From Selaginella moellendorffii (lineage: Eukaryota > Streptophyta > Lycopodiopsida > Selaginellales > Selaginellaceae), in the NCBI RefSeq assembly GCF_000143415.4, contig NW_003314269.1, positions 1,948,118 through 2,012,117 of the forward strand: 64,000 nucleotides of DNA, read 5' to 3'. Below are positions 33,210 through 47,574 of this stretch, one piece after another (position 1 is the stretch's first letter; every line of letters starts with the position of its first letter). The position numbers were made by a program, and so were the translations under genes. Under the pieces are notes generated by a model that did not search any database, had not been told where the DNA came from, and saw only the letters and a program-made list of their open reading frames with translations.

Positions 33210-33430
33210 TTCCTATCCCCGCGCTGGCGCCCTAGATCCACGCACACGTATACTTCATATGATTAAAATGTTTGTTTAATATTATAAACATGTTTAGCTT
33301 ACGATGAAAGCATATTCTAGGATATCCGTGTCTTTCAAGGACGAATTTTGACAAAGCTATGGATAGCCTTGGGGGATATCAAAATTGCTTGGCTTCCTGT
33401 ACAGATATAAGAACCAAACGAATCACCTCT

Positions 33431-35142
33431 CTACTTGAGTAAGCAAGGTATGTGCTGTTGTTCCATTGGACCCCATGCCGGCCTCGAGCTACCGTCCGCT
33501 GCTAACACTAAAACCAGTTCTTCGACGTCCTTGGGGATAAACTGTCCATCGCCTGGCCGCAAATCCACGAGAAGATCAGCAAGACAACGAGGAGGTCGAA
33601 GAGAAGCGCTCACCAAAGTGTGCATCTCCGTGTGGGAACTCGAAAGCAAGTCCTCCGATATCATCTGGATGCTGGACGGCCTCGCTCTGGTTCACGTTGT
33701 CGCTCTCGGTTGCCCGGCAGGGAGAAGTCGTGGTGGAGGACGTGACGGTCGAGTGGACGCTTCCATTGCACGTCGGCGTGGGGGTTCGAGTGATGAGCCA
33801 GCCCATCACCTCCTCCATATCAACCTGACCATCCCTTGGAGAGCCGTTGTCATATTCCCTCTGAAACGAAAAAAGCCTTTAGCTATGCGCTCGATCGTTA
33901 AACGAGTAGCCAAACCTCGTGCTGTGCTGCCAATGGGTCTGCAACAGGAAACATACCGAAACATCTCGATACGCCTCCTGTATCTGAATGCCAGCAGGAA
34001 GTTTTGGTCAGCACAAGACAAGCGAGCATGGCTGCCCAGAGATATTCATTACCAGACTCCCGGGTGTGTTTCTGCAGGGTGAGGAGGACCAGTTCCCCTT
34101 TTCAAGTTTTGGCAACTTACGAAGAAAGTCATTCTCTGGAATCCCGATAGAAAAGCTTTGCTTTACGTATGCTCTGCTTACAGGGAAGAAAGAATTATAT
34201 AGATCCTCTCTGCAGACGAAAAGTCAGCCTCGGCAACATTGACAGCGCGACTATTTACCTGTTGTCATTGTGTTCTAGCATCTTCTTTGGTCTTTTGGGT
34301 TCTTTACTATAATCTGCGTCATCCTGGTGCTCGTGATCAACTAATAAGTCTGTGATATGGCTTGCTGGCTTAACCCGATGCGACCGTTTCTTACAAAGAG
34401 CATTAAAGCGGTTCTTGACAGCGTTGTCTGTCCTGCAAGCTTAAGCTTGATCAGTCTCGCGTCAAAACAGTGGGTAATGAAACTCATACCTCCCCGGCAC
34501 CATTTTTGCAATTTCAGTCCAGCGATTACCATATGCATTATGTCCCTGGAAGCAGAAGCGGTGTCATTGGTTATGGGAACTTGCAAATTTCGCCAAACCT
34601 CGAGTAACATCCGATCTTCTTCTGCACTCCAGCTGCTCTTATTCATACACATGTGTAGGTACGTTCGCCACCTAAATCAGAAGAACATATCAACGCAAGT
34701 GAAAAACTTGAGCAACGCCATCGTGTTACCTTCTTCGGCATTCACGAGGAGTTTTGTTCTGCATTTTAGCTGAAATGATATGCCACCTGAGCATAAACGA
34801 AACACTTCAGAAAAAACTAAAGGAAAGCTTGAAAGTAAGAAATAACACTATACGTACTTCTTGGTTCCATGGCGTTTGACAAGTTCTCTCAGCATTTCAT
34901 CTTCCTGGTGGTGGCTATGTCAGTCAGATGCACAAAGAGCTTGTAAGTACATTGCTGTCAGTTTGACGAGGCCAAAACAAACCACAAGAATCGAAAGAAA
35001 AAACCTGCTCAGTGAACACGGCCGGGGGATCCGACGATAGGCTCGAGTCCGTCGGCGAGTCTGGAGGAGAGGAATTGGGGGTATCGGGCATCGTGATGCT
35101 GGGGTGAGGGATATAACTAGCATCGGGAACAGCTGCCTCCAT
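33431..35142 (-). CDS. FOUR LIPS/MYB88-like atypical R2R3-MYB transcription factor
   Basis: Exons that I can place: 35142-35005, 34904-34858, 34786-34730, 34671-34599, 34545-34490, 34432-34259 and 34209-34182. Small uncertain exons follow, with a last exon ending at the stop at 33431. The R2 repeat (EDEMLRELVKRHGTKKW, TPRECRRRWRTYL) and R3 repeat (SSWSAEEDRMLLE, NRWTEIAKMVPGRTDNAVKN) end in RFNALCKKR, the mark of the FLP/MYB88 group. Those proteins bind DNA and limit divisions late in the stomatal lineage and in reproductive tissues, partly by controlling cell-cycle genes. The first Trp of R2 appears to be Phe (AVFTEQEDEML). An N-terminal Ser/Pro/Thr-rich leader precedes the DNA-binding part. 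The C-terminal half (DMEEVMGWLITRTPTPT) has no match I know, and its gene model includes a possible 13-15-nt microexon, so splicing there is tentative. Confidence 0.82.
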
Positions 35143-35642
35143 TCTCAGCGGCCTTAAGCTCTTCTCACCTGGAATCCTGCTCGAAATCCACCGAAAATCT
35201 TCTCAAGGGGACGAATCCAAGCGCGGCGAAATCCCGGCTTCTACCTGGAAAATGCGAGCCGGCGCCGATGATCTGGAGCTCAATAGCCGCTGTGACGCTC
35301 TCCATTGCCCCGGCGCCATGCCCGATCACTGCTTGCCCTATAACACTTCCGGAGCAATGGAAAAACAAACACGTTACATATACCAATATGCCTTTCAACC
35401 GTTTCTGTTGAGACACAACCCTGCCACGTTGCCCTAGAAAAGATTTTAGGTCGTAGATTCTGGGGCGGAAGCTCGCAGGGTTCTCTTTCTCCTCTCTTTT
35501 TCTATGGCGCGTGGAGCGATTGCTCGGGAGCCCATGGATCGTTCTCTTGATCCTCTCCGGTATGCTCGATGCGATTCGCCTCCTCCTCGATTAGCCAAGA
35601 TTTCGAGCTGCCGCTCTTGCAGATTTTGATCCTCCGCGAGCG
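35143..35642. promoter_or_regulatory. divergent intergenic region between the MYB and RING genes
   Basis: 500 bp between the two start codons, containing both promoters and 5' leaders. I see no gene. No motif stands out beyond general G+C-rich leader sequence near the RING gene start. Confidence 0.4.
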
Positions 35643-37512
35643 ATGTCGTCGTCCTCCGGGATTGCCAGTTCTTGCGATGCGATTCCCGGCAAGAAAAGCA
35701 AGGGGAAAAGGAAGCTAGGCGAAAATGGAACGATATTACGGAAGCGCGGCGATCGTTCTCGCGAGCTGGAAGATGGGAGTGGCGGTGGCGAGGCGGGCGG
35801 AATTTCCAGGGGTGTCGATGGGGTTTCTTGGTGCCAGTATCGCGAATCCAGTGACTGGGGGGAGTACACGGAGGCCCAGCTAGAGAATCTAGTTCTGGAG
35901 AGTATCAAGGTAACGATCGAGACCGGCGTGAGAAAGCTCGTGGCGATGGGTTACAGCGCGGAAGAGGCTACAGATGCTATCGTCACGAGTGGAAACTACG
36001 TGAGGTTCTCGGGTACCATAGAAATTGCCGAAGGCCACTTGAAGAAAGGTGGTGGTGGCGGTGGACGGAAGAAAGTACCAGCAGGAGAATTTTCGGTGGA
36101 GGAGTTTGAGAGGCTTGCTCTGGCGAAGATGATCGGAGCTGTGAGAAGCGATCGACCGAGCTTATCTAGGCCTGACGCTCTGTGGTGCCTTCTCGTGTCG
36201 GATCTGGACGTCGTGGCAGCCATCAAGGATTTGGAGTCTATAGACAACGCTCTGAGTTCTTCGTCATCTCATCCGGAGTCTCCTCATCTTTCGTCCACGC
36301 CTCAAAGACCGACTTGCGATTTCAGCAGCGACGATGAAGATGAGCTAGATATGAACGAGGAGTTGCGGACAGAGTGCTTGTCTGCGTGCACCGAGCTCTC
36401 GCCCGCGTTAACTGCTGATCCAAGGTACCTTGAGCTAAAGCCAGTGACGTCCGAGAGCGATATACCCCGGGGCATCGACGTCGTGAACAGACTTTTCGAG
36501 TCATTGGATAGCAAGAGCAAGGCCATAAAGGAGCTTGAGGAGAAGGTGACGGATCTGGACAGGCAGCTGGAAGAGAGGACCGAGTGGGCGCGTGCAAAGG
36601 TGCTTCAGGCAGCGCAGCGACTTAGCAAGGATATCAACGAGCTGAAGAAGCTGAGGGCGGAACGCGAGGAGGCCTTCCGTGCGAGCGAGAGCAACAAGAA
36701 GAAATACTTGGAGCTCGAAAGTTCGTTTCAGAAGTTGACAAGTCAGCTGGACCAAGCTAAAGTCGGTTTCCAAAAAGTCGAAGCCGTAAACGCAGAGCTA
36801 CGTGCGGAGCTAGAGGCGACCAAGCTGAGTGCTTCGGAATCGTTCGAGAGCAGCGTGAAAGCTTCAAAGCAAGAACGAAAGCTGCTGAAAACGGCTCAAA
36901 ATTGGGAAAAGCAGCGAGCCAAGCTACAGGAGGAGCTCTCCACTGAGAGACGGAAGCTCTCCAAACTCCAAGAACAGATGGCGCAAACGAAGGAAATCCA
37001 GCACCAAGCCGAGGTAAGAACTTCAATCCTCTCGTATTCACATGTTAACTTCCATGAACACTACACAGGATAGGAGCAGGCAAGACAAGAAGGCCAAAGA
37101 CGAGGCACTCTTTCGTTTGGAGGCCGAGAAACTAGCCAGGGAGAAAGCCGAAGCGGCAGCCAAGCAAAGAGTGGAAAGGATACAGAGGAAGTCCGAGGCG
37201 GATCTGCGAGCTCACAGGGACGAGATACACAAGCTGGAGCAGGAAGTTTGCAAGCTCAAGTTCGGTGCTAGCGAGCTAAGCTTGTTGGACCTGAGCGAGC
37301 AGGACGCGGTGCCGATGGCGTGGGGCGTCCGGAGGGACAGGGAATGCGTCATGTGCTTGTGCGAGGAGATCTCGGTGGTGTTCTTGCCGTGTGCTCACCA
37401 GGTGGTGTGCGTCAAGTGCAACGATTTGCACGAGAGGAAGGGGATGGCCGAGTGCCCGTCTTGCAGGACGAGGATCCAGCAGCGCGTGCGAGTCTACAAT
37501 GGCGCAAACTAA
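35643..37512 (+). CDS. RING-type E3 ubiquitin ligase, RF298/MIP1-like
   Basis: Two exons (35643-37013 and 37069-37512, intron 55 nt) give 604 residues. A basic N-terminus is followed by a UBA-like block (LVAMGYSAEEATDAIVTSG, about residues 98-116). A low-complexity acidic/Ser segment follows, then a long coiled coil from about 285 to 545 (KAIKELEEKVTDLDRQLEER onward). The C-terminus is a C3HC4 RING finger (CVMCLCEEISVVFLPCAHQV, then CVKC and CPSCRTRI). This layout is that of the plant RF4/RF298/MIP1 group. The RING should recruit an E2 enzyme and the coiled coil should allow dimerisation; substrates are not known from sequence. The gene converges on the subtilase gene, with 296 bp between stops. 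Confidence 0.92.
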
Positions 37513-37808
37513 GAGCTACTTCTCAGGTACACCATTTCCTCTCGAGATTTCTTTCACAGAGCTAATGTGGAGACAATGTTTTTCGGTCCAGTGAATTTCA
37601 CACAAGGTGAGTGATCTACAAGCTAGAAGGTACACCATCTTTCGACCAAGAGAGTGATCTAATGGTACAAGCTATGAGGTACACCATCTTTTCACCTGGA
37701 ATAAGGAATATAGTGGAAACGATACCTTTTTTGTTCTAATAATTTAGTCTCGTAGGTTCAGCTTGAGAAGAAAACGAGATGTTGTCAGCTTCAAATTATT
37801 CGTGGTTT

Positions 37809-40666
<2,858 letters not shown>

Positions 40667-41112
40667 TGGCCGGAAGGAGGTAGAAACCGCCGAAGAACCC
40701 TATAATTTTTGTTCCGTGTTCTTGCTGGAGAAATGAAGCAGCAGTCAAACTTACGTGATTCTCTTGTTTTTGCTTTTGCGGATATTATTCCTGCGCATTA
40801 AATTGAGTGAGGAACCAGGGTGGACATATCATCCGGAATACAAAACCAGCCGTCCGATACCATCCAGCGCTTTCAACCTTTAGTCCCTTAACCTTTTTAC
40901 ACATACATCACGTTAATTTCATCAATATTAACATAAATAAAATATAGAGAACTAGAACCAAAGTTTGGAGATTTTTACAACGGCATGAGATTATACAACC
41001 GAGAAAACAAAATCACACGTGGATACCTGCATGCAGTGCATGATGTGGCGCCATCCCCTGCGAATAAATCTTTTGCGCTTGCTATGATGATGAGTTTGAA
41101 CGATTTTCGCGC
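40667..41112. promoter_or_regulatory. divergent promoter region of subtilase and aldehyde reductase
   Basis: No gene is seen. The part near 40890-41000 is A+T-rich. The right end holds the G-box and RY motifs listed separately. Both neighbouring genes point outward from here. Confidence 0.5.
41015..41042. promoter_or_regulatory. G-box/ABRE plus two RY-type motifs
   Basis: acacgtgg (41015-41022, core CACGTG at 41016-41021) fits an ABA response element. tgcatgca (41028-41035) and tgcatg (41037-41042) are RY elements of the kind bound by B3 factors such as ABI3. They lie 71 bp before the upstream ATG (41113) and about 200 bp before the ATG at 41242. Function is inferred from motif type and from the downstream gene family. 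Confidence 0.55.
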
Positions 41113-41241
41113 ATGTATTGCTTTGATAGGGCAGCGGCTCTCGTTTTAGGGGGACTCCCAGCGAGAAGAGGAGCGTTTGTGTCTAGGTTTTACACAAGAA
41201 CGAGCAGGGCCTTTTCTCGATCGTGCTCCGGAGCGAGAGCT

Positions 41242-42443
41242 ATGGCGACCTTCCCAGCGCAGAAGCAGGAGTCGCAGCCTGGAGTCCAGCACGTCATGGA
41301 TCCCCATCCTCGCACCAGGCGCTCGGATTACAAGCCATCGGACAAGCTCAAGGTTAAGTCGTTGCTATTTCAAATCTCGAGCTTGGTCGATTTGATGCTT
41401 GTGTGTCCCACAGAATAAGGTGGCTCTGATAACTGGGGGAGACTCCGGCATTGGGCGAGCTGTGGCTTATTTCTATAGCCTCGAAGGCGCCAGTGTGGCC
41501 ATAACTTACGTGCCTGGGAAAGAGGAGAAGGACGCGGAGGAAGCGATCCATATGATCAAGGAGGCCAAGACCGCGCATGCCAAGGATCCGATCATGATCC
41601 CAGGCGACATTGGTTACGACGAGAACTGCAAAAAGGCAAGCCCGATTCAGTTTTACAGACTTCCAGAGAAACTTTCGTGACGATTCTTTCTCGGCTTTGT
41701 TCTTGTCGATCGCATTAGATTGTTGACGAAGTGGTGAAAGCTTATGGGAGGATTGACATACTCGTCAACAACGCCGCCGAGCAGTACCGCGTACAGAAGA
41801 TCGAGGACCTCAAGCCGGAGCAGCTGGAACGCGTGTTTAGAACCAACATATTCTCCCACTTCTATCTCTCCAGGTAAATCCTCTCTAGTATCAATCAAAA
41901 TAGAGTTGTCTCTCTACGACACAGGTATGCCGTGCCTCACATGAAGGAAGGCGAGGGCTGCATCATCAACACCACCTCCGTGAACGCCTACAAAGGAAAC
42001 AAGACTCTGATCGACTACACGTCCACCAAAGGAGCCATCGTCGGCTTCACAAGGTCTCTCGCTCTCAACCTCGTGGATAGAGGAATTCGTGTGAATGGTA
42101 AGCTCGTCCTTGTTTCATAATTCTCGTCCACCTTTTGTCCAAACCAATTGTTGCTTGCTACTCCTCCAGGCGTTGCTCCAGGTCCAGTGTGGGCTCCTTT
42201 AATCCCAGCTTCGTCGCCGGAGCCCCAGCAAACCGAGCACTTTGGCGAGCAGTGCCCGATGGGAAAAGCTGCGCAGCCGGACGACATTGCTCCCTCCTAC
42301 GTCTTCCTCGCCTCGGAGGACGCTGCCTTCTTCACTGGACAAGTCCTTCATCCAAACGGTATCGCATATCTTTTCTTCCTCTATCAAGGAGCTCTTAAGT
42401 TACTGGTTTTTTCTCTGCAGGAGGGATGATTGTAAATGCATAG
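41242..42443 (+). CDS. NADPH-dependent aldehyde reductase / glucose-ribitol dehydrogenase homologue (SDR)
   Basis: Six exons (41242-41352, 41414-41635, 41719-41873, 41925-42097, 42170-42358, 42421-42443) encode 290 residues. A family leader with QPGVQHVMDPHP precedes the Rossmann cofactor motif TGGDSGIGRA, NNAAEQY, the active-site Ser in INTTSVNAYKG and YTSTKGA with the catalytic Tyr-x-x-x-Lys. The end, FTGQVLHPNGGMIVNA, is typical. Such enzymes reduce reactive aldehydes and accumulate in maturing seeds or stressed tissue. An in-frame ATG at 41113 would add 43 residues rich in Arg, Ser and Ala (MYCFDRAAALVLGGLPARR...), which look like an organelle transit peptide; the Arabidopsis relative is annotated as chloroplastic. 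I list the start that matches the family core but consider 41113 plausible. The second intron is GC-AG. Confidence 0.93.
41636..41718 (+). other. non-canonical GC-AG intron in the aldehyde reductase gene
   Basis: The exon ends TGCAAAAAG and the intron starts GCAAGC, ending CGCATTAG before ATTGTTGACGAAG. Joining here gives the family sequence DENCKKIVDEVV in frame. No usable GT lies at the donor. Length is 83 nt. Confidence 0.87.
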
Positions 42444-42521
42444 GCCAGAGAAGCTGATCGAGAACAGTTGTGAATCAAATTGAGAACAGTTGTGGATCAA
42501 ATCAAATCGAAGTTCTTTCCA

Positions 42522-45500
42522 TCACGCCAATGCGGCCTTCACAGTGAGTGGTATTCTAACTTTGTGCTTGTAGTTCTTCCAGGTGAGAGATCCAAACACG
42601 TAGTCCTTGCGTGGCATCGTTGCATTAAAAGTAACGTTGAAAGCTAGAGTCTGGCCCGCTTGAGTAAAGGCGAGCTCGGACGGCTCGACACTCACGGACA
42701 CGCCCTCCGGAGCTTCGATCTTGGGCCAATACGTCGACACGCAATCCCCGACATTGGTCACGAACCGGGTCACAGTTTTCACCCCTGTCAAGTTGGACAG
42801 AGTGATGCTGGGGAGATTGAGAGCGCTCGCCGGCTGCGCCACTGTGCTGCAATCTATCCCCTGCTTGCCGGTGATGAGCGCGACGGCGACCGAATCATAC
42901 ATGTCGCACAGGAACGCGATGTAGTCGCTCTCGGATACGTCGTAGATCAGGCCCGGGTGTGCTGCCGCATTGGGATCGACGTGACCGCTTCCAAAGTGGA
43001 AAGGCGTGGCTCTCTCCAGAGCGTTGGTGAGAATGTGATTTTTCTTGTTGTCCACCACGGTTGCTGTTATCACGAGAATTGAGTGAGATTCTTATATCAT
43101 CTTGGAACTCTGTAGTAGCATACCTGTGGTGCTCAGTGCTGATCTGATGGCCGCGGGACTCCACTCTGGGTGATAAGCTTTGAGCAGAGCGATCATTCCC
43201 GCGACATGGGGACACGACATGGATGTTCCAGACATGCTTCCATAGCTCCCGTCTCCGCTGGCTGGGCTGATCGCTGCTATGATGTCTACTCCCGGAGCAG
43301 TGATATCCGGCTGCGTAACAGGAGCCACAGTCACTAAGCAATTGGAGAGATCTCGAGTATCTTACCTTGAGCACGTCCGGAACAACGACGTTTGGACCTG
43401 GAGATGAAAACGCTGCCATGACAGGAGCCTTTACACCTGACATTGTAACTGGAGGGGTGATATAAGCTGTTGGATGCCTGCGTAAAGAAAACAGTCAGCT
43501 TGGAAGAAGGAAGCTTTACGTACTCGGAAGCGTTGATGTACGAGAAGATTGCTGCGCCATCAGTATAAGTAACATGAACCGTAGGCACGAAATGGTCATC
43601 GGCCAGAATTTCGTTTCCTTCAGCCGGTCCGTTGCAAAGGATCATTCCAACACCACCAGCCAAGAGGACATTATGGCCCTTGTCAACGCGACTGTTTTCA
43701 CCGCGCAAACAAGCCACTATCTTGCCTCTCACCTTCTCGGGATCCAAGGAACCCACCACACACAACTCGCTGCAATCCAAAAGGACGTCAAGAATCAGTG
43801 CTGCCTTTCAAAGAACTGAAACAAAAAAAAGCTTTACCTGCGCGATGAATTTGAAGTTGGTGCAAAGGCATCCTTGCTTGCAATGAGCGGGTACTGCCAC
43901 GGCTTAAGCTCTTTGTAAGAGATCGACTCACCCTGTAGAAAAGCAAACGTAAAAACCACGATCGATCGAAACATAAGTTCGTCACCTTGTACACTGCACC
44001 ATTCCCAAGCACAGCGCTCGAGGAGAAGTTCCTGTCCAGGGTACTAGCAGCCACCGTGACGATCCACGGCGCAAGGTTGGAAACCACCCCGAGCGTCGGC
44101 CCGGCGTTACCGCCCGAGGCAACCACGGGGATCCCTCGCTGGACAGCGTGGAAGGCGCCAACTGCTATCGCGTCGGAGAAAAATTCCCCTGGATCTCCCC
44201 CTAGAGAAAGCGTCATCAAGTCCACTCCATCTTCGATGGCCTGATCCATGGCGGCAAGGATGTCGACCTCGCTGCAGCCTAGAGGCCAGCAAACTTTGTA
44301 GATTCCCAGCCTCGCGAACGGCGCCCCTCCCTTGGCCGTCCCATTACCATAGCCATGCAGACTAACGTTTGGCACAAATCGTCCAGCGGCCGTGGAGGCG
44401 GTGTGCGAGCCGTGTCCTTCCTTGTCCCTGGCCGAGAAGAAGTCTCCGGCCGCGGAGATGTTTTCGGCCCTCATGCCTTTGTAATAGTATCGAGCGCCGA
44501 TGATTTTCCTGTGAGAAGAAACATAAAGAGTCTAGTTTCTCGATCCTGGAGTTTGTAGCTCACCTGTTACATAGCGTGGAGTTGAAAGCTTGGCCGGCTT
44601 GACAGATTCCTCGCCACCGGCTGGGAACCGGACCCATTCCTTCATCGGAGAAGCTCTCGGACTCCGGCCACACTCCTGGCAATCGACATGATATTCATTA
44701 AGATCCTAGAGATCTAGAAATGAAAATTTCAATGGAATGCCAAGAACAAGACAAAGGAAAAAGATCAACTTCGAAAGTGCAAACAAGGAAGATCAAGATG
44801 GAACAAGACGAAGGAAAAGATCGAGAGCAAACAAGAGATCTTACAAGACGAATGAGATCCAAGAGAAGATCGAGATAGAAGAATGCGAGAACCTTACCAG
44901 TGTCAAGCGAGCCGATGATAACATCCTTGCCATAATCCGTGTTCTTCCACAGCGATCCGCCCACCCTGGACAAGGAATGCTTCCTCCCGCGGCGATCCAC
45001 GGACAAGCCTAGGAAATCCCACGACGCAGTCGTGTGGAGCTTTGAGATGCCACTGGGGAAGACGGAAATCACGCCCGGGAGACCTGGATTTCCAAGAAAA
45101 CAAGAACAAGAGAGAGTTGGATCGCTCCAATAGCGCCGGCGCTAATTACCAGAAATGCGATCGACCTGCTCGTCCGTGAGCTTGGCCGCGAATCCACTGA
45201 AAGCGTGCTTGTAGGAATAAATGAGCGCCTCGCTCGCGTCCTCACTGTTCCATCCAAATCATAATTTAGGGTTCCAATGCCAACTTTGTTTGTGTAGCCA
45301 AGGAAAACTCCCTCCTAAGATCGACTCGATAAACTTTTTTCGATCTTACCTTCCAATTGTTTCCGCGAGAAGCGACGAGTGCGACTCCGCGATCGCGTCC
45401 GGATGCAACTCCGGGTCCGAATGCCCCAAGTAGACAATGTGAAGTTTTGCGGGCTGCAATACAATACGAAGGATGTTAACTCGAGAATTTGGTATCCCAG

Positions 45501-45581
45501 CTTTTTACAAACCTTGGAGGCTTCGACCTGGAAGTGAAAAAAGAAACAAACGGAAACCAGGAGCCAAAACATTGCAGCCAT
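42522..45581 (-). CDS. subtilisin-like serine protease (subtilase), secreted
   Basis: A multi-exon gene starting at 45581 with a signal peptide [21 protein letters not shown]. The I9 propeptide ([37 protein letters not shown]) and the catalytic domain follow: Asp in VIIGSLDTG, His in [11 protein letters not shown], Asn in [10 protein letters not shown], Ser in [16 protein letters not shown] domain ([19 protein letters not shown]) and a fibronectin-III-like C-terminus ([15 protein letters not shown]) are present. It is expected to be exported and self-processed like other plant subtilases. The conserved SSRGP turn before the Ser region reads SSPGP here, a minor oddity. The last coding exon ends at 42522, 78 bp from the stop of the reductase gene. 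It is related to the subtilase at 37809-40666, but the two are clearly diverged. Confidence 0.94.
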
Positions 45582-45956
45582 CTTTTCTCGGCTCCTAATT
45601 TGACAATCAGCGTATTTAACCGGTTTAGAGCCATATATAAACCAATCAACGTCCTAATTCGGCATTTTTCATTTTCCTCAATCTTTTATTACATTTTAAG
45701 TTTTTTCTAGAAATAAGTGCTAAAAAACACACACGGAAAACTGTGTCTTAAATATAGCAAAATATAGAAAAATAACACACGGAAAACTGTGCAAATTCCC
45801 AATTGGAACAATCCGTGTTACAGTTTTGGAATGGTGGCGAGCGAAAAATCTCTCCTCCCACCCGAGCAAATGAAACAAAAAAAAGAGAGAGAAAAACTCA
45901 GTCAGTGTTTACAAACGCGAGCCTCTTTTGGAACTGTGTATACAAGTCACTTCTCG
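45582..45956. other. A+T-rich spacer with a 16-bp direct repeat
   Basis: The spacer lies between the subtilase start and the transporter stop, both on the minus strand. The 16-mer cacacggaaaactgtg occurs at 45730-45745 and again at 45776-45791. No gene is seen. The promoter of the subtilase should lie here. Confidence 0.5.
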
Positions 45957-47574
45957 TCAGAAACCGATCTTCCGCGAGCAGTGATCTGTCAGGTTGGCAA
46001 CCATAAATCCGGCAAAAACCTGGCGATCAAACGCTGGAATCAGACACAAAATCTATCCAGCACTGGACTTACTTGAGCCGAGCCAAGAACGTAAATGGCC
46101 GAGTAATGGCGTCCATGGACAACCATATCAGCTAGCATGGCAAAGGGTATTGTCAACGACATTCCTAGCGTTGCCACGAGAGGCGTCGTCCATACCACTG
46201 ACAATGCCCTGCGAGAAAGTAAACAAAGATTTGTGACGACATGCCCATCTACATTTTCCAAAAACTCACCAAATGTAATCGGAGAGAACACTGCCAATGA
46301 AGCTATTTGCAAGAACAGCCTCGTCCACCTTTGCCGACCGAGGTATGCTTAGACTTGGCTCCAAGCCGAGTGCATGAAGTGGCCAAGCTGCAACAACAAA
46401 GCCAGTTTTAATCTTTCTGCAAGAAAAGAATGCGAAAAACAGAAGTAAAAAAGGAAATACTCACTGAGCCACCAGAGGCCAATAAGTGTAAATAATCCAA
46501 TGAATCCGAAAATCTTCTGGACATCCACAGTCTCTCCATCTTCCCCGGCTATTCGCTTCAGCGAGACTGCGTACACGGCAAGGACTTTTCAGCGGAAGAA
46601 AACCTTCCAAACGGCAGCTTACCTGTGAAGAGACCATACGTAACAGCCGAAGAGAGCCCCAGGATGTCTCCAACCATGTCATGCTTGCTCGGCCTTGAAA
46701 ACAACCGATGAAAACTTCAGGAAAAGCGGAGAAAGAAAAGAAAATGGATCAGCTACCTCGACAATGTTGCTTGCACGTCATCCTTCGCCCATGTCCGCCC
46801 GAGTGTTGTCATGAACACTCCTATGATCGTTATGAGCACTGACACGACTTTCAAGACGTTAAACTGGTCCTGCCCCAACAGCGTTCCAAACATTAACGTG
46901 AACAGTGCCGAGGTAGACGAAAGAATCGTTGTGCTTGCAACGCTCGTATGGGCCAAGGCGGCGTTCGACAAGTACTAGACAACAAACACACGTCAGTTTG
47001 GCTGCCGGAAATCCCAAAGGAAAGCTTCTATCTCCAGTTACCTCTGTGAGTAGCCAAAGGGGAGCCAGATAGAGGCATGCCTTTGCAACATCCCAGTCTG
47101 TCCAAGTTACTTTCTCTGGCGCTAGCTTTGACGCTAAAGAAGGTTTCACAGAGGCTCCTGGAGCTTCGAGATCTTTCCCATTTTCCTGGAGCATGAGATG
47201 CTGTAGCTCCATATCACTGGCCTTGACGCGGTTTCTCTTGGATGGAGAATCCAGCACGCCACCACCACCATCTGAGTTTTCTCGTTGAATTTTCCTATAG
47301 CGCCTTTGGAAGTAAGAATAGATCCAGTCTTTGAGCACCGACAACGGCAAGTAGACGACCATAAGCGACGCTCCCAAGTAGGAAAGCGCAAATGGTTGCT
47401 TGTAAGCCTCGAAAATTTTCTACAGAGAAAAAGAGAAAAAGTCGAGGCAAAGACTTAGAAAGAGTCCACGAAAAGGAAAGAAAACCGACATACCTGTGTG
47501 ACTTCCGCCGAAGTGACCCATATCACGACGACCGTGGAGAGAAGCACCAATCCAGCCTTGTATTTCCAGGCCAT
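45957..47574 (-). CDS. SLC35F5-like membrane transporter (drug/metabolite transporter superfamily)
   Basis: A multi-exon gene from the ATG at 47574 ([20 protein letters not shown], first exon 47574-47494) to the stop at 45957-45959. Successive hydrophobic segments mark about ten membrane helices: the N-terminal one, the [17 protein letters not shown] segment, [13 protein letters not shown], a helix around [76 protein letters not shown] and [18 protein letters not shown] polar loop of about 75 residues ([15 protein letters not shown] and on) lies between the second and third helices, as in plant homologues. The C-terminus is short and basic (HCSRKIGF). The family belongs to the nucleotide-sugar/EamA-like carriers; the substrate is unknown. 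Probably endomembrane. Confidence 0.9.
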
